Under the pieces are notes generated by a model. The model searched no databases. It was not told the origin of the DNA and saw nothing but the letters and a program-made list of their open reading frames with translations. Shown piece by piece: positions 44,333 to 54,244 of a stretch of 64,000 bases of DNA. The translations under genes were made by a program, and so were the position numbers. Each line of letters opens with the position of its first letter. Position 1 is the first letter of the stretch. The DNA comes from Microbulbifer elongatus (GTDB taxonomy: Bacteria > Pseudomonadota > Gammaproteobacteria > Pseudomonadales > Cellvibrionaceae): NCBI RefSeq assembly GCF_020524885.1, contig NZ_JAIVKJ010000002.1:434001-498000 (forward strand). Reading direction: 5' to 3'.

Positions 44333-47300
44333 ATGTCGCTCACCAATACCGCTTTGAAAAATCCGGCTGCAACCGCGGTGGCCGTGGTACTCGCCGTTTT
44401 GCTGGGTGGTTTTCTTGCCAGCAAGTTACCGGTGCAATTATTCCCCGATATCCAGAACCCACAGATCACCATTCAGGCCGGCTGGCGTGCGGCCTCACCG
44501 AAAGAGGTAGAGGCTGAGATCGTCGAGCCCATCGAATCGGTTCTACAGGGGCTGACCGGCCTGGAAACAATGCAGGTGAATGCGGGGCGCGGCGGTGCCT
44601 GGGTGAATCTTGAATTCGCCATGGGCACGGACATGGATCGGGTATTGATCGATGTCATCAGTCGCATGAGCAGCTTGCCACCGCTGCCACGTGATGCCGA
44701 GCCGCCGCGGGTAATGCTCGGTGGCTGGGGCGGCAACACCACGCCGCTGACCTACTTCTTCCTGCAGTTATTACCGGGCAATCCCAACAGCATGCAGGAC
44801 TACACCGGCCTGATCGAGGATGTGCTGCGTCCGGAGCTGGAAGCTGTGCCCGGTGTCGCCAGTGTGGAAGCGCAAAACGGCGTTGCCGCGCGCGAGGAAC
44901 TGCAAGTGGTATTCGACCCCTGGAAAGCGGCGGAGCTGGGTATTCAGCTACCGATGGTGACCCAGCAGTTGGCCTCGGCACGGGATGTATCTGGCGGTTT
45001 CGCCGATGTTGGGCGGCGGCGCTACACCCTGCGGTTCGCCGGTGAATATCGACCTCAGGAGCTGGCGCGGCTGGTGCTGGAGTGGCGGGATGGCAAGCCG
45101 GTGCGTCTCGGCGATATTGCCTCGGTGCAAGTTGCGCCTTCCGAGTCCAATGGTACTGCGACCCAGAACGGGAACCCCGCAGTATCCATCCGCGTCAATC
45201 GCGCCAACGGTGCCAACATGCTGGCGACTCTGGAGCGGGTCAAGGCGAGAGTCGAACAGCTGAATCAGGAAACACTGGCCGGTGAAAAACTGGTTCTGGT
45301 GCAGTCGTTCGATGCCTCAATTTTTGTTTATCGGGCACTCAATTTGCTGGGCGGCAACCTGCTGCTGGGGATGTTGCTGGCGGTTGGCGTGCTCTGGTGG
45401 TTTATGCGTCGTATGCGCGCGACGCTCATTGTGGCGATGGCGATTCCCATCTCGCTGTTATCCACTTTCGTTGTGCTATCGGCCGCTGGGCGCAGTGTAA
45501 ATGTCATCTCCCTGGCTGGACTCGCCTTTGCCACGGGCATGGTGCTCGATGCGGCCATTGTGGTGCTGGAAAACATCATCCGTTTACGGGAGAAAGGTAA
45601 GGGTGCGGAAGCCGCTTCCGAGCAGGGTGCCGGCCAGGTCTGGGGTGCGCTGCTGGCGAGTACCGCGACTACGGTGGCCATTTTCCTGCCGGTATTTTTT
45701 CTCAACAGTGTCGAGGGTCAGATTTTTGGAGACCTCGCGCTGACCATTGCTGTCGCCGTGGTTTTTTCGCTACTGGTGGCGGTGGCGGTAGTGCCGGTTG
45801 CGGCGAAACTCTGGTTGCCGGAAGTATCAGCACGGGATCGCCTTGCTCCCCTGTGGGAGCGGATCAGCAATTCGGTCATGCGGCTTACCCAAACTCGTGC
45901 AAAACGCTGGCGCGTGATCATCTTGTTCCTGTTGGTGCCGCTGATTGCCACATGGCTATTGTTACCCAAGCTGGACTATCTGCCACCGGTAAAACGGGAT
46001 GCCGTGGATGTCTGGCTGAATTTCCCCGCCGCGACCAATAACAAGACCATTGCCCGGGAGATTGTGGCCGAACTTGATCGTCGCATGGCGCCCTACATGA
46101 GTGGAGAAAAAGAGCCCGCGCTGAAGAATTATTACATTCTCACCTGGCCTAATGGCGGCACCATGGGGGTGCGGGTAAAAGACATGAATAAGGCCGCGGA
46201 TATGGAGCGTATTCTGCGGCAGGAAATTCTCATGGATATACCGGATTTCCAGGGATTTGCCGCACGTGGCAACCTGTTCGGACAGTTTGGTGGCGATCGC
46301 CAGATTGCCCTGCATTTGCAGTCCCGTGATGCCGATGGCCTGATGAAAGCCGCCGCGCGCGGGGTGGAAATTTTTGCCGAGGAAATGCCCGGCGTTCCGG
46401 TGCAGCCAAACCCCGGCCTTTCCCTCTCCGAACCCGAGCTTACCGTGCACCCTGATGACCGGGCTATTTACGAGCAGGGGTGGAATCGGCAGGACGTAGG
46501 CTCGCTGGTGCGTGCGCTGGGCAACGGTCTCTATGTGGGCGAATACTTCAATGGTGAAAAGCGTCTTGATGTGATTTTCAAGGCCAAGCCCTGGAACACA
46601 CCCGAGCAGTTGGAAAACACACCACTGGTCACCCCGACGGGACAGGTGGCTTCGCTTTCCCAGCTGGCAGCTGTTGAACGCACCGTGGGTCCGGGAAGTT
46701 TGCGGCGGGTGGATGGGCGCAGGACCATCACGCTGAATATTGTGCCGCCGGATGACGTGTCTCTGGAGGAGGTGCGCGCCCAGATTGAAGCGGATATCCT
46801 GCCGCAAATTCAGGCGGCCATGCCGGCCGACGGCAGTATTCTGGTGGGCGGGAATGCCAGTGACCTGGACAATGCGATCCAGTCGCTGTCCCAAAACTTT
46901 ATCCTCGCACTGGTGATCCTGTTTTTGCTGATGAGTGCGCTTTTCCGCTCGCTCAAAGACGCTGCACTGGTGTTGCTGACGGTGCCCCTCGCCACAGTGG
47001 GTGGGGTGCTCGCGCTGCGCCTGATCAACCTGTTTGGCTTCCAGCCGCTGGATCTGCTGACCATGATTGGTTTTGTGATCCTGCTGGGGCTGGTGGTTAA
47101 CAATGCGATTTTACTGGTGCACCAGACGCGCGCTGCCGAGCAGGAAGGCCTGGTGCGCAGCGCGGCGGTCGAGCAGGCACTCAGGCTGCGCCTGCGGCCA
47201 ATTTTCATGAGTACCCTGACCAGCGTATTTGGCATGTTGCCGCTACTGGTGGCGCCCGGTGAAGGCAGTGTGATCTATCGCGGCCTCGCTGCCGTTATTG

Positions 47301-47446
47301 TCGGCGGCATGGCAGTAAGCACCCTGTTCACTCTGGTACTTCTTCCGGCCCTGCTGCAAACGGGGCAACTATCAGTTTCCGCAATTCCCGCATTCCTTCG
47401 AATCAAGCGCGGCCACGTAGCGCGTCGCCAAGCGAGCCAGCCATGA
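44333..47446 (+). CDS. RND efflux transporter, permease subunit
   Basis: A 1037-residue inner-membrane pump of normal RND length with 12 membrane segments and two large periplasmic loops. The start MSLTNTALKNPAATAV at 44333 is the usual RND N-terminus; upstream starts only add non-conserved residues. Helix 4 carries the proton-relay aspartate in GMVLDAAIVVLENI. The stop overlaps the ATG of the adaptor gene. It uses the proton gradient to expel drugs or other compounds. The 264-base region upstream holds the promoter; AGCGT/ACGCT at about 44270-44281 is a small palindrome. Confidence 0.94.
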   Translation: MSLTNTALKNPAATAVAVVLAVLLGGFLASKLPVQLFPDIQNPQITIQAGWRAASPKEVEAEIVEPIESVLQGLTGLETMQVNAGRGGAWVNLEFAMGTDMDRVLIDVISRMSSLPPLPRDAEPPRVMLGGWGGNTTPLTYFFLQLLPGNPNSMQDYTGLIEDVLRPELEAVPGVASVEAQNGVAAREELQVVFDPWKAAELGIQLPMVTQQLASARDVSGGFADVGRRRYTLRFAGEYRPQELARLVLEWRDGKPVRLGDIASVQVAPSESNGTATQNGNPAVSIRVNRANGANMLATLERVKARVEQLNQETLAGEKLVLVQSFDASIFVYRALNLLGGNLLLGMLLAVGVLWWFMRRMRATLIVAMAIPISLLSTFVVLSAAGRSVNVISLAGLAFATGMVLDAAIVVLENIIRLREKGKGAEAASEQGAGQVWGALLASTATTVAIFLPVFFLNSVEGQIFGDLALTIAVAVVFSLLVAVAVVPVAAKLWLPEVSARDRLAPLWERISNSVMRLTQTRAKRWRVIILFLLVPLIATWLLLPKLDYLPPVKRDAVDVWLNFPAATNNKTIAREIVAELDRRMAPYMSGEKEPALKNYYILTWPNGGTMGVRVKDMNKAADMERILRQEILMDIPDFQGFAARGNLFGQFGGDRQIALHLQSRDADGLMKAAARGVEIFAEEMPGVPVQPNPGLSLSEPELTVHPDDRAIYEQGWNRQDVGSLVRALGNGLYVGEYFNGEKRLDVIFKAKPWNTPEQLENTPLVTPTGQVASLSQLAAVERTVGPGSLRRVDGRRTITLNIVPPDDVSLEEVRAQIEADILPQIQAAMPADGSILVGGNASDLDNAIQSLSQNFILALVILFLLMSALFRSLKDAALVLLTVPLATVGGVLALRLINLFGFQPLDLLTMIGFVILLGLVVNNAILLVHQTRAAEQEGLVRSAAVEQALRLRLRPIFMSTLTSVFGMLPLLVAPGEGSVIYRGLAAVIVGGMAVSTLFTLVLLPALLQTGQLSVSAIPAFLRIKRGHVARRQASQP

Positions 47447-48606
47447 AACCGATCCGTTTTTCGCCCCACAAGTCCCTTTCGTTTTTACTCTCTGTGTCGA
47501 TCACCGTGGCAGCGAGCATATTGCCGCTTTCAGTGCAGGCCCAGCCCCAGAGCAGTGGCGTGGCTGTTTCCACCAGCCGCGCCCAGCTGCGTGACCTCTC
47601 TCCCAGCCAGTGGGTGGCCGGTCGGGTGGTGAGCCGGCGGGATATCCGTATTTCATCTCAACTGAACGGATTGCTGGAGTTTGTCGCAGAGCCGGGTAGT
47701 CGGGTAAAGCAGGGGCAGCGGCTGGCGCAACTGGAAACCACGCACTGGGAACTGGAGGTGCGCGATTCCGAAAGCCGCATCAAACAGTTGCAGGCGCGGC
47801 TCACTTATATGGATGCACAGCTGCAGCGGCTGCAGTCTCTCGCAGATCGCAACAGCACTTCCCGTGCGGCGCTGGAAGAGCAGCAGGCCGAGCGGGAGGC
47901 TCTGGCACAGGAGTTGGCTGCGGCCAGGGTTGATCTCGACCGCAGCAACTTCGAGCTTGGAAAAACCCGCATCAATGCACCTTTCGATACACTCGTAGTC
48001 AGCCGGGAATTGCAGGCGGGCGAATATGTGCGCAGCGGTGATGAACTGCTCCGCGCCCTGGATATGGGGCAGCTGGAGGTGGAAGCGGACATTCCCCTCG
48101 CTGCGCTGCCGTTGATGGGGGGCGGCGACATGGTCACTCTGCGCAGCGATTTATCGTTCAACCGTTCCGAACGCGAATCTGCCGCGGCAATGATTCAGGG
48201 GCAGGTGCGCAAACTGGTGCCGGTGGCAGACTCAACTTCCCGACGTGTGAAAGTACTGGTCGACCTGCCCCAGGATCTGGCTCAGGGCTGGATCGCCGGG
48301 CTACCGGTGCAGCTCGCGGTACCCCTGCAGGCGGCGGAAAAGACCATAGCCGTGCCCCGCGATGCGCTGATTTTGCGCGACGGCAATGCCTATGTGTTCC
48401 GGGTGAGCGATGAAGGTGAGGCCGAGCGGCTCGCGATCACAACGGGCGGCGGCGACGGTGACTGGATCGCCGTGCAGGGCGCGCTAAACGATGGCGATCA
48501 GGTCGTGGTGCGCGGTGCCGAGCGTTTGCAGCCGGGACAGCAGGTGAAAGTACTGCGTGAAATTGCGGTGGGAGACACGGCGGCGGCTATTGCCGGGGGC
48601 TCCTGA
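47443..48606 (+). CDS. RND efflux periplasmic adaptor (membrane-fusion protein)
   Basis: A 387-residue exported protein: signal peptide (about 1-33), a lipoyl/barrel-sandwich half-motif (LLEFVAEPGSRVKQGQRLAQ), a coiled-coil hairpin (about 100-165), a beta-barrel and a membrane-proximal domain. ATG overlaps the pump stop (ATGA). It links the RND pump to an outer-membrane channel. No TolC-type gene is next to it, so a channel encoded elsewhere must be used. Confidence 0.93.
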   Translation: MKPIRFSPHKSLSFLLSVSITVAASILPLSVQAQPQSSGVAVSTSRAQLRDLSPSQWVAGRVVSRRDIRISSQLNGLLEFVAEPGSRVKQGQRLAQLETTHWELEVRDSESRIKQLQARLTYMDAQLQRLQSLADRNSTSRAALEEQQAEREALAQELAAARVDLDRSNFELGKTRINAPFDTLVVSRELQAGEYVRSGDELLRALDMGQLEVEADIPLAALPLMGGGDMVTLRSDLSFNRSERESAAAMIQGQVRKLVPVADSTSRRVKVLVDLPQDLAQGWIAGLPVQLAVPLQAAEKTIAVPRDALILRDGNAYVFRVSDEGEAERLAITTGGGDGDWIAVQGALNDGDQVVVRGAERLQPGQQVKVLREIAVGDTAAAIAGGS

Positions 48607-48748
48607 ACCGGTCTTGCTGCGGGGCCTTTCCTTTATAGGGAGCCTCTATGGGAGCCCCGTCAGCAGTGGGGCGAAAAATTAACTCGTTATCTGCGCTCTG
48701 AGAGACTAAAACTCCAATTTTCGTGGAGGCTTTAGCCGGGAGCACCCA

Positions 48749-49384
48749 ATGCCTGTAGAAAACGACCCCAACCCAGCTTCTTCCGGGGGCTCCGCCCCGG
48801 GGCAGATCAACCTCTCCACCCGCCCTATGCTGCGCGCCATGGCCGACCACTGGTGGGTGGCGCTGGTGCGCGGACTGTTTGCGATACTGTTCGGCGTGCT
48901 GACTTTTGTCTGGCCGGGTATTTCCCTGCTTAGCCTGGTGATCCTGTTCGGGGTTTACTCGCTGATGGACGGCGTCGTTGCGTTGTACGGCGCGATTACC
49001 GGGCGCAAAGAGGTGAGTCGGTCCTCACTCTGGTGGCTGCTGTTTGTCGGTATCACCGGGATTGCCGCGGGCATTGTGACCTTCATTTATCCACAGGTGA
49101 CGGCACTGGTGCTGGTGATCTTTATCGGCGCCTGGGCACTGGTGCGGGGTATCTTTGAAATTATCGGTGCGATTCGTCTGCGCAAGGAAGTCGAGCACGA
49201 GTGGCTGCTGATATTCGCCGGTGTTCTGTCCGTGATCTTCGGGCTGGTCCTGTTGCTGAAACCCGGTGCTGGGGCCCTCGCTCTGCTGTGGCTGATCGGT
49301 GGCTACGCCATTGCCTTCGGCATCATACTGGTGTGGTTGGCGTTCCGTTTGCGCAAGTTGGCACGTATCGCGCATGGCCGGTAA
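48749..49384 (+). CDS. HdeD family membrane protein (DUF308)
   Basis: A 211-residue inner-membrane protein with six hydrophobic segments in pairs, such as LVRGLFAILFGVLTFVWPG and SLLSLVILFGVYSLMDGV, the internal repeat of HdeD. HdeD of E. coli is linked to acid resistance at high cell density. The N-terminal 25 residues are polar. It is likely its own transcript, ended by the hairpin at 49415. Confidence 0.9.
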   Translation: MPVENDPNPASSGGSAPGQINLSTRPMLRAMADHWWVALVRGLFAILFGVLTFVWPGISLLSLVILFGVYSLMDGVVALYGAITGRKEVSRSSLWWLLFVGITGIAAGIVTFIYPQVTALVLVIFIGAWALVRGIFEIIGAIRLRKEVEHEWLLIFAGVLSVIFGLVLLLKPGAGALALLWLIGGYAIAFGIILVWLAFRLRKLARIAHGR

Positions 49385-49414
49385 GGGCTTGAAATAGAGA
49401 CCCCGTGGCCGGCC

Positions 49415-49444
49415 AGGGGCGCGTCTGTAGAGCGCCCCTTTCTT
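49415..49444 (+). terminator. Rho-independent terminator of the hdeD-like gene
   Basis: An 8-bp perfect stem AGGGGCGC/GCGCCCCT with a nine-base loop, followed by TTTCTT. Confidence 0.75.
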
Positions 49445-49528
49445 GAATGTCTCCGAAGTGCGGGGCAAACTGCCCTCACGACCCACCACCCGAGTCATCG
49501 CAGGCGATAACAATATAAAGAGCCGAAC

Positions 49529-51331
49529 ATGAGCGAAGCACTGATCGTTCTCGACCCCGCGGCAGAGAAAAGCCTGCAGCAGCAGATCCGCGAAAAGCTG
49601 ATCCAGGGGATTCTCTCCGGCAGTATTCCCGCCGGGCACAAGATGCCATCCTCCCGCCGTATGGCGGAGCAACTGAGTGTCGCCCGCAATACGGTGGTGC
49701 TGGCGTATCAGCAACTGGTGGATGACGGTTTTCTGGTTACCCGCGAGCGCAGCGGTTTTTATGTCAGTGAAACAGTTTCCCAGCAGGGGTTGATCAGTCA
49801 CGGCGCCGGGACCATGCCCCGGCAGGATGACGACGATCGCAGCTTCTGGCGATCCCATTGCAACCCGGTTTCCGTCAGCCGCCGCGCCCTGCAAAACCGC
49901 CCGGCGAACTGGCTCCAGTACCCCTTCCCGTTTGTCAGCAATGAATACGATCCGCGCCTGTATCCGGGCGCGGAGTGGCGGGAGTGCACCCGGGATATTT
50001 TTACCGCGCGCGAGGTTGCCCAGTGGGCCACGCTGGGGAGCAATGAGGATGACCGCCACCTGGTGGAGCAGATCTGTACCCGCCTTTTGCCGCGCCGCGG
50101 TATCTATGTTGATGCCGGTCAGATATTGCTGACCAGTGGCATGGAGCAGGCGTGCTACCTGCTGGGCGAACTGCTGCTGGGTGAGCAGCGCAACCTGGGG
50201 CTGGTAAAACCCACGGGTGGGGAAACCAGTGAGATTTTCCGCCGCACCGGCGCCCGCTTGTTGTCCCTGTCCCAAGATGCGGACGGCCCCGTGGTGGACG
50301 ACCAGCTACAGCAGGTGGACTGCGTGTACCTGCAACCGAATGGGCACAATCCCACCGCGGTCACTACCAGTCTGGAGCGGCGACGCCTGCTGCTGAAATG
50401 GGCCAGGGAACAGAGCGCGGTGGTGATTGAAAACGACTGCGACCACGATTTTTGTTATCACGGCAACCCGTTGCCGCCGCTGAAAAGTATGGAAGGCGGT
50501 AATGGGGTGATTTACCTCTACCAGTTCCCCAGGGCCATTGACCCGGGGATGCAGCTCGCCTTTGTGGTCGCTCCCAAGCCGGTGATCCAGCGTTTGCGGG
50601 CATTGCGGTATACCCTGCGTGAGCGCGTTCCGGCACTGAATCAGAGGCTGCTGGCCAAGTTTGTGGCCGCCGGTCATCTGGATGCGGCGTTATTCAAAAT
50701 CACCCAGCAGCTGAAGGAGCGCTGGGTGGCGCTGGGTGAGGCGCTGATGTACCACCTGCCCAAGTTGAAAGTCCGCCGTGCCAGCTGCGGCACCGCCTGC
50801 TGGCTGGAGTTGCCCGCGCATGTCGATGCCGCGCAGTTGCAAATGAATGCGGAACAGAATGGTCTGCTGCTCGAGACCGTCAGTGACGGTAGCGCGGTGC
50901 GTCTTGGCTTCTCTGCGATCGACGCGGACAAGATTGAGCCCGGAATAAAAATTCTCGCCCAGCTGATCAACGGTGAACTGCGCGCAGAAGAAGAAACACT
51001 CGACATCGCCAGCGGGCGCCGTCTGACCGCTGCCGATCTGGAGCGGGAAATGCCGGGAGCGGTTTTCCTCGGCACCAATACCTTGGGCGAGTCTTACCGC
51101 ATTGAGCTGAAGCCAGACGGCACCATGCTGGGCTACTCGCGCAACGATGTGGAAATGGATGAGACGGATACCGGCCGCTGGTGGCTCGATGGCGACCAGT
51201 GGGTGCGCCAGTGGCGAAATTGGTCCTACGGGCGCAAGGCCAGCTTCCTGGTGGTGACGGATGGGCACCGCATCAAGTGGTTTAACGAGTCCGGCAAACT
51301 GATCGATACGGCGGTCGTTGCCAATGAGTAG
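49529..51331 (+). CDS. MocR/PdxR-like regulator with degenerate PLP site and extra C-terminal domain
   Basis: A 600-residue protein. Residues about 10-80 form a GntR winged helix (QQIREKLIQGILSGSIPAG, MPSSRRMAEQLSVARNTV). Residues about 110-490 are an aminotransferase fold type I domain. At the position of the PLP-binding lysine (GabR-type TFSK), this protein reads QFPR, with R335 in place of Lys. The Asp that contacts the PLP ring is kept (D303 in ENDCDHDF), but the Tyr is changed. Residues about 500-600 form an extra beta-rich domain (GESYRIELKPDGTMLGYS, GRWWLDGDQWVRQWRN) of lipocalin-like look. It may therefore sense a ligand other than PLP. No divergent target gene is adjacent. Confidence 0.85.
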   Translation: MSEALIVLDPAAEKSLQQQIREKLIQGILSGSIPAGHKMPSSRRMAEQLSVARNTVVLAYQQLVDDGFLVTRERSGFYVSETVSQQGLISHGAGTMPRQDDDDRSFWRSHCNPVSVSRRALQNRPANWLQYPFPFVSNEYDPRLYPGAEWRECTRDIFTAREVAQWATLGSNEDDRHLVEQICTRLLPRRGIYVDAGQILLTSGMEQACYLLGELLLGEQRNLGLVKPTGGETSEIFRRTGARLLSLSQDADGPVVDDQLQQVDCVYLQPNGHNPTAVTTSLERRRLLLKWAREQSAVVIENDCDHDFCYHGNPLPPLKSMEGGNGVIYLYQFPRAIDPGMQLAFVVAPKPVIQRLRALRYTLRERVPALNQRLLAKFVAAGHLDAALFKITQQLKERWVALGEALMYHLPKLKVRRASCGTACWLELPAHVDAAQLQMNAEQNGLLLETVSDGSAVRLGFSAIDADKIEPGIKILAQLINGELRAEEETLDIASGRRLTAADLEREMPGAVFLGTNTLGESYRIELKPDGTMLGYSRNDVEMDETDTGRWWLDGDQWVRQWRNWSYGRKASFLVVTDGHRIKWFNESGKLIDTAVVANE

Positions 51332-51391
51332 CGCCAGTGAATAGCACTAACGAATAGCGAGAGCCCACAGCGCCAGCCGGGTTCGGCGTAT

Positions 51392-52510
51392 TTATTCTGC
51401 CGCCCTGCGAATCTTCCGCTTGCGCCGCCGTCCACTGCGCAGGCGCATTAGCGCCCAGGCAATGTGTTCCTGAACCAAAGGCGTCGCATTCTCGTAGGCG
51501 CTTTCCAGCAGGTCGATAAGTTCCGGGGATGCGTCGGCATTGCCCAGGGCCACCGCCAGATTGCGCTGCCAGCGCTCAAAGCCGATTCTGCGGATCGCAG
51601 AACCCTCGGTCTTCTTCAGAAACTCCTGCTCAGTCCACTGGAACAGTGTTGCCAGCTCACCGCTGTCCAGCCCGTGCCGCGGATGAAAGTCCTGCTCGGC
51701 AGTGGGTGTGGCGAACTTGTTCCAGGGGCAGATGATCTGGCAGTCATCGCAGCCAAATACGCGGTTGCCTATTGGCTCGCGGAACTCTTCCGGGATAGGC
51801 CCCTTGTTTTCGATGGTCAGGTAGGAAATGCAGCGGCGCGCGTCCAGGGTGTAGGGGGCAACGAAGGCGTCGGTGGGGCAAACCTTGAGGCAGGCGGTGC
51901 ATTCACCACACTGGTTCGGCTCCTCGCTGATGTCCACAGGTAGCGGCAGGTTGGTGTAAATTTCGCCGAGAAAAAACCAGCTGCCGGCTTGGCTGTTGAT
52001 CACCATGCAGTTTTTGCCGATCCAACCAAGCCCTGCCTTTTCCGCCAGGGCGCGCTCCATCACCGGTGCACTGTCGGTAAAGGCGCGGCCGCTGGTCGCG
52101 ATACCGCGCTCTTCACAATAGCGGTCTATCTGCTGTGCCAGCTGCGCCAGGCGTTTGCGAATCAGTTTGTGATAATCGCGGCCATTGGCATAGCGGGAGA
52201 CATAGGCCTTGTCGGCACTTTTCAGGATCTTTACCGGCTCGGTATCCGGTGGCAGGTAATCCAGACGTACGCTGATCACCCGCAGGGTACCTTCTTCCAG
52301 CAGTTCCGGGCGCCAGCGCTTTTCGCCATGGGCACCCATCCACTCCATATCGCCGTTATAGCCGGCGTCCAGCCATTGCTGCAGCCGCTCGCCGTGCTGT
52401 TCCAGGTGGCAGTCGGTAATGCCCACTTGCTGAAAGCCAAGCTCCCGCCCCCACAGCCGGATCTGTGCGGCCAGGTCTTGCAGTAATTGCGGGTCAGGAG
52501 TGGAGCTCAT
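51392..52510 (-). CDS. queG: Epoxyqueuosine reductase QueG
   Basis: A 372-residue cobalamin-dependent enzyme performing the last step of queuosine synthesis on tRNA. It shows two 4Fe-4S motifs, CGECTACLKVCP and CDDCQIICPWN, and the conserved AEKAGLGWIGKN. A HEAT-like C-terminal part contains LVQEHIAWALMRL. The ATG at 52510 is chosen; the frame is open to 52603, but the added residues are not conserved. It diverges from nnrD, the order found in many gammaproteobacteria. Confidence 0.96.
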   Translation of the reverse strand: MSSTPDPQLLQDLAAQIRLWGRELGFQQVGITDCHLEQHGERLQQWLDAGYNGDMEWMGAHGEKRWRPELLEEGTLRVISVRLDYLPPDTEPVKILKSADKAYVSRYANGRDYHKLIRKRLAQLAQQIDRYCEERGIATSGRAFTDSAPVMERALAEKAGLGWIGKNCMVINSQAGSWFFLGEIYTNLPLPVDISEEPNQCGECTACLKVCPTDAFVAPYTLDARRCISYLTIENKGPIPEEFREPIGNRVFGCDDCQIICPWNKFATPTAEQDFHPRHGLDSGELATLFQWTEQEFLKKTEGSAIRRIGFERWQRNLAVALGNADASPELIDLLESAYENATPLVQEHIAWALMRLRSGRRRKRKIRRAAE

Positions 52511-52665
52511 AGAACGAGTGTGCGGCGATTTGGGGGTTGAGGCGGTATAATTGCCGGTATTTTGCCACAGATTAAAATTTGACCACAGTGCGCTGTGAAG
52601 CATTCATAGGTTGAGAAGGGTGTATAGGTTGATAAGAGTAGATAGAAGGGAACGCAGTAGACACC

Positions 52666-54198
52666 ATGGATAGCCCGACCCCAAAAAGTCCGACCCGGGC
52701 TCCCGCCCAAAATGCGCTTTCTGCACCGCAGGATCTCTACAGCGCAGAGGCCGTGCGCCAGCTGGATCAACGGGTCATCACCCAGCAGCAGATTCCCGGC
52801 CTCGCACTGATGAAGCGCGCCGGGCGCGCAGCCTATGATTGCCTGCGCAGCCGCTGGCCGGATATGGCTGCTTTGCAGGTGTTCTGTGGCGGTGGCAATA
52901 ACGGCGGTGACGGCTATGTGATTGCCGGCCTCGCCGCCCAGCGGCAGATTCCGGCGACGGTCTATGTGGGTGTGCCTGTGGAAAAACTGACAGGGGATGC
53001 GCTGGAGGCCTACCGCTTTGCCGAGCGCGAGGGCGCCACACTGGTGGCGAGCCTGCAGGACTTGCCGCCGGTGGAGAAGAATACCGTGCTGGTGGATGCG
53101 CTGCTGGGCACCGGATTTTCCGGGGCGCTGCGGGCACCCATGGACAGCGCTATTGCGCACATCAATGATGCCGCTGCACCAGTGCTGGCGGTGGACCTGC
53201 CGTCTGGCCTGCACGCCGACAGCGGCACCGCGGCATCCGCGGTACAGGCAGATGTGACCGTGACCTTTATTGGCCGCAAAGCCGGTCTGTACCTGGGGCG
53301 CGGCCCGGCCCTAAGCGGTGAAGTGATATTCGACGATCTGGGTGCGTCTCCGGATATTTATCAACAGGTGCCGGCACTACTGACCCGGCATAGTGGTGAA
53401 ACCCTCGAACGCTTGCCCCCGCGCGCAGCCGACAGCTACAAGAACCAGTTCGGCCATGTGATGGTGGTTGGCGGCGACCACGGCTATGGCGGCGCGGCAC
53501 TGATGGCTGCAGAGGCTGCCGCCCGCGCCGGTGCCGGCCTGATTTCCCTGGCCTCGCGCCCGGAGCATGCGGCCGCAGTACTGACCCGCTGCCCGGAAGT
53601 CATGGCACAGCCCGTGGTTTCCGGGCAGGAGCTGGAACCGCTGCTGGAGGCGCCGGATGTGATCGCAGTGGGCCCCGGCCTCGGCAAGAGTCCCTGGAGC
53701 GAGCAGTTGCTGGCTCGCGCCGGTCGCGCCAACGCCAAGCTGGTGCTGGATGCGGATGCGCTGAATATTCTCGCCGGTGGCAGAGTGCTCGCGGGCGTAA
53801 AGCGCGACGACTGGGTACTGACCCCGCATATCGGCGAAGCGGCAAGATTGCTGGGTGTTTCCAATGCCGAAGTGAGCGCCGACCGCGTGGCCGCGGCGAA
53901 AGCGATTCAGCAAAAATTCAGCGGCGTAGTGATACTTAAGGGTACCGGTACCCTGATTGCCCACAGTGACGGCATCGAGATAATCAACAGCGGTAACCCG
54001 GGCATGGCTTCGGGCGGCATGGGCGACCTGCTGACCGGTGTTCTTGCCGCGCTGATTGGACAGGGTATGGCGCTGCCTGCAGCGGCGCGACTGGCGGTGT
54101 GGCTACATGGCGAGGCCGGCGATCGCGCGGCGGTGGGCGGCCAGCGCGGCCTGCTCGCCACCGACCTGCTGCCGCATATCCGTGCACTGGTGGACTGA
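52666..54198 (+). CDS. nnrD: Bifunctional NAD(P)H-hydrate epimerase / ADP-dependent dehydratase
   Basis: A 510-residue repair enzyme. The N-terminal YjeF_N epimerase domain (about 25-235) contains GGGNNGGDGYVIAG. The C-terminal kinase-like dehydratase domain (about 250-505) contains VVGGDHGYGGAALMAAEAA and the ATP-binding GNPGMASGGMGDLLTGVLA. It recycles damaged NAD(P)H hydrates. Genes queG, nnrD, tsaE, amidase and mutL follow the standard gammaproteobacterial order. Confidence 0.96.
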   Translation: MDSPTPKSPTRAPAQNALSAPQDLYSAEAVRQLDQRVITQQQIPGLALMKRAGRAAYDCLRSRWPDMAALQVFCGGGNNGGDGYVIAGLAAQRQIPATVYVGVPVEKLTGDALEAYRFAEREGATLVASLQDLPPVEKNTVLVDALLGTGFSGALRAPMDSAIAHINDAAAPVLAVDLPSGLHADSGTAASAVQADVTVTFIGRKAGLYLGRGPALSGEVIFDDLGASPDIYQQVPALLTRHSGETLERLPPRAADSYKNQFGHVMVVGGDHGYGGAALMAAEAAARAGAGLISLASRPEHAAAVLTRCPEVMAQPVVSGQELEPLLEAPDVIAVGPGLGKSPWSEQLLARAGRANAKLVLDADALNILAGGRVLAGVKRDDWVLTPHIGEAARLLGVSNAEVSADRVAAAKAIQQKFSGVVILKGTGTLIAHSDGIEIINSGNPGMASGGMGDLLTGVLAALIGQGMALPAAARLAVWLHGEAGDRAAVGGQRGLLATDLLPHIRALVD

Positions 54199-54244
54199 TT
54201 TGCGGGCTAAATTACCGCTGAGCTATTGAGCAAGAGTATTCGAC

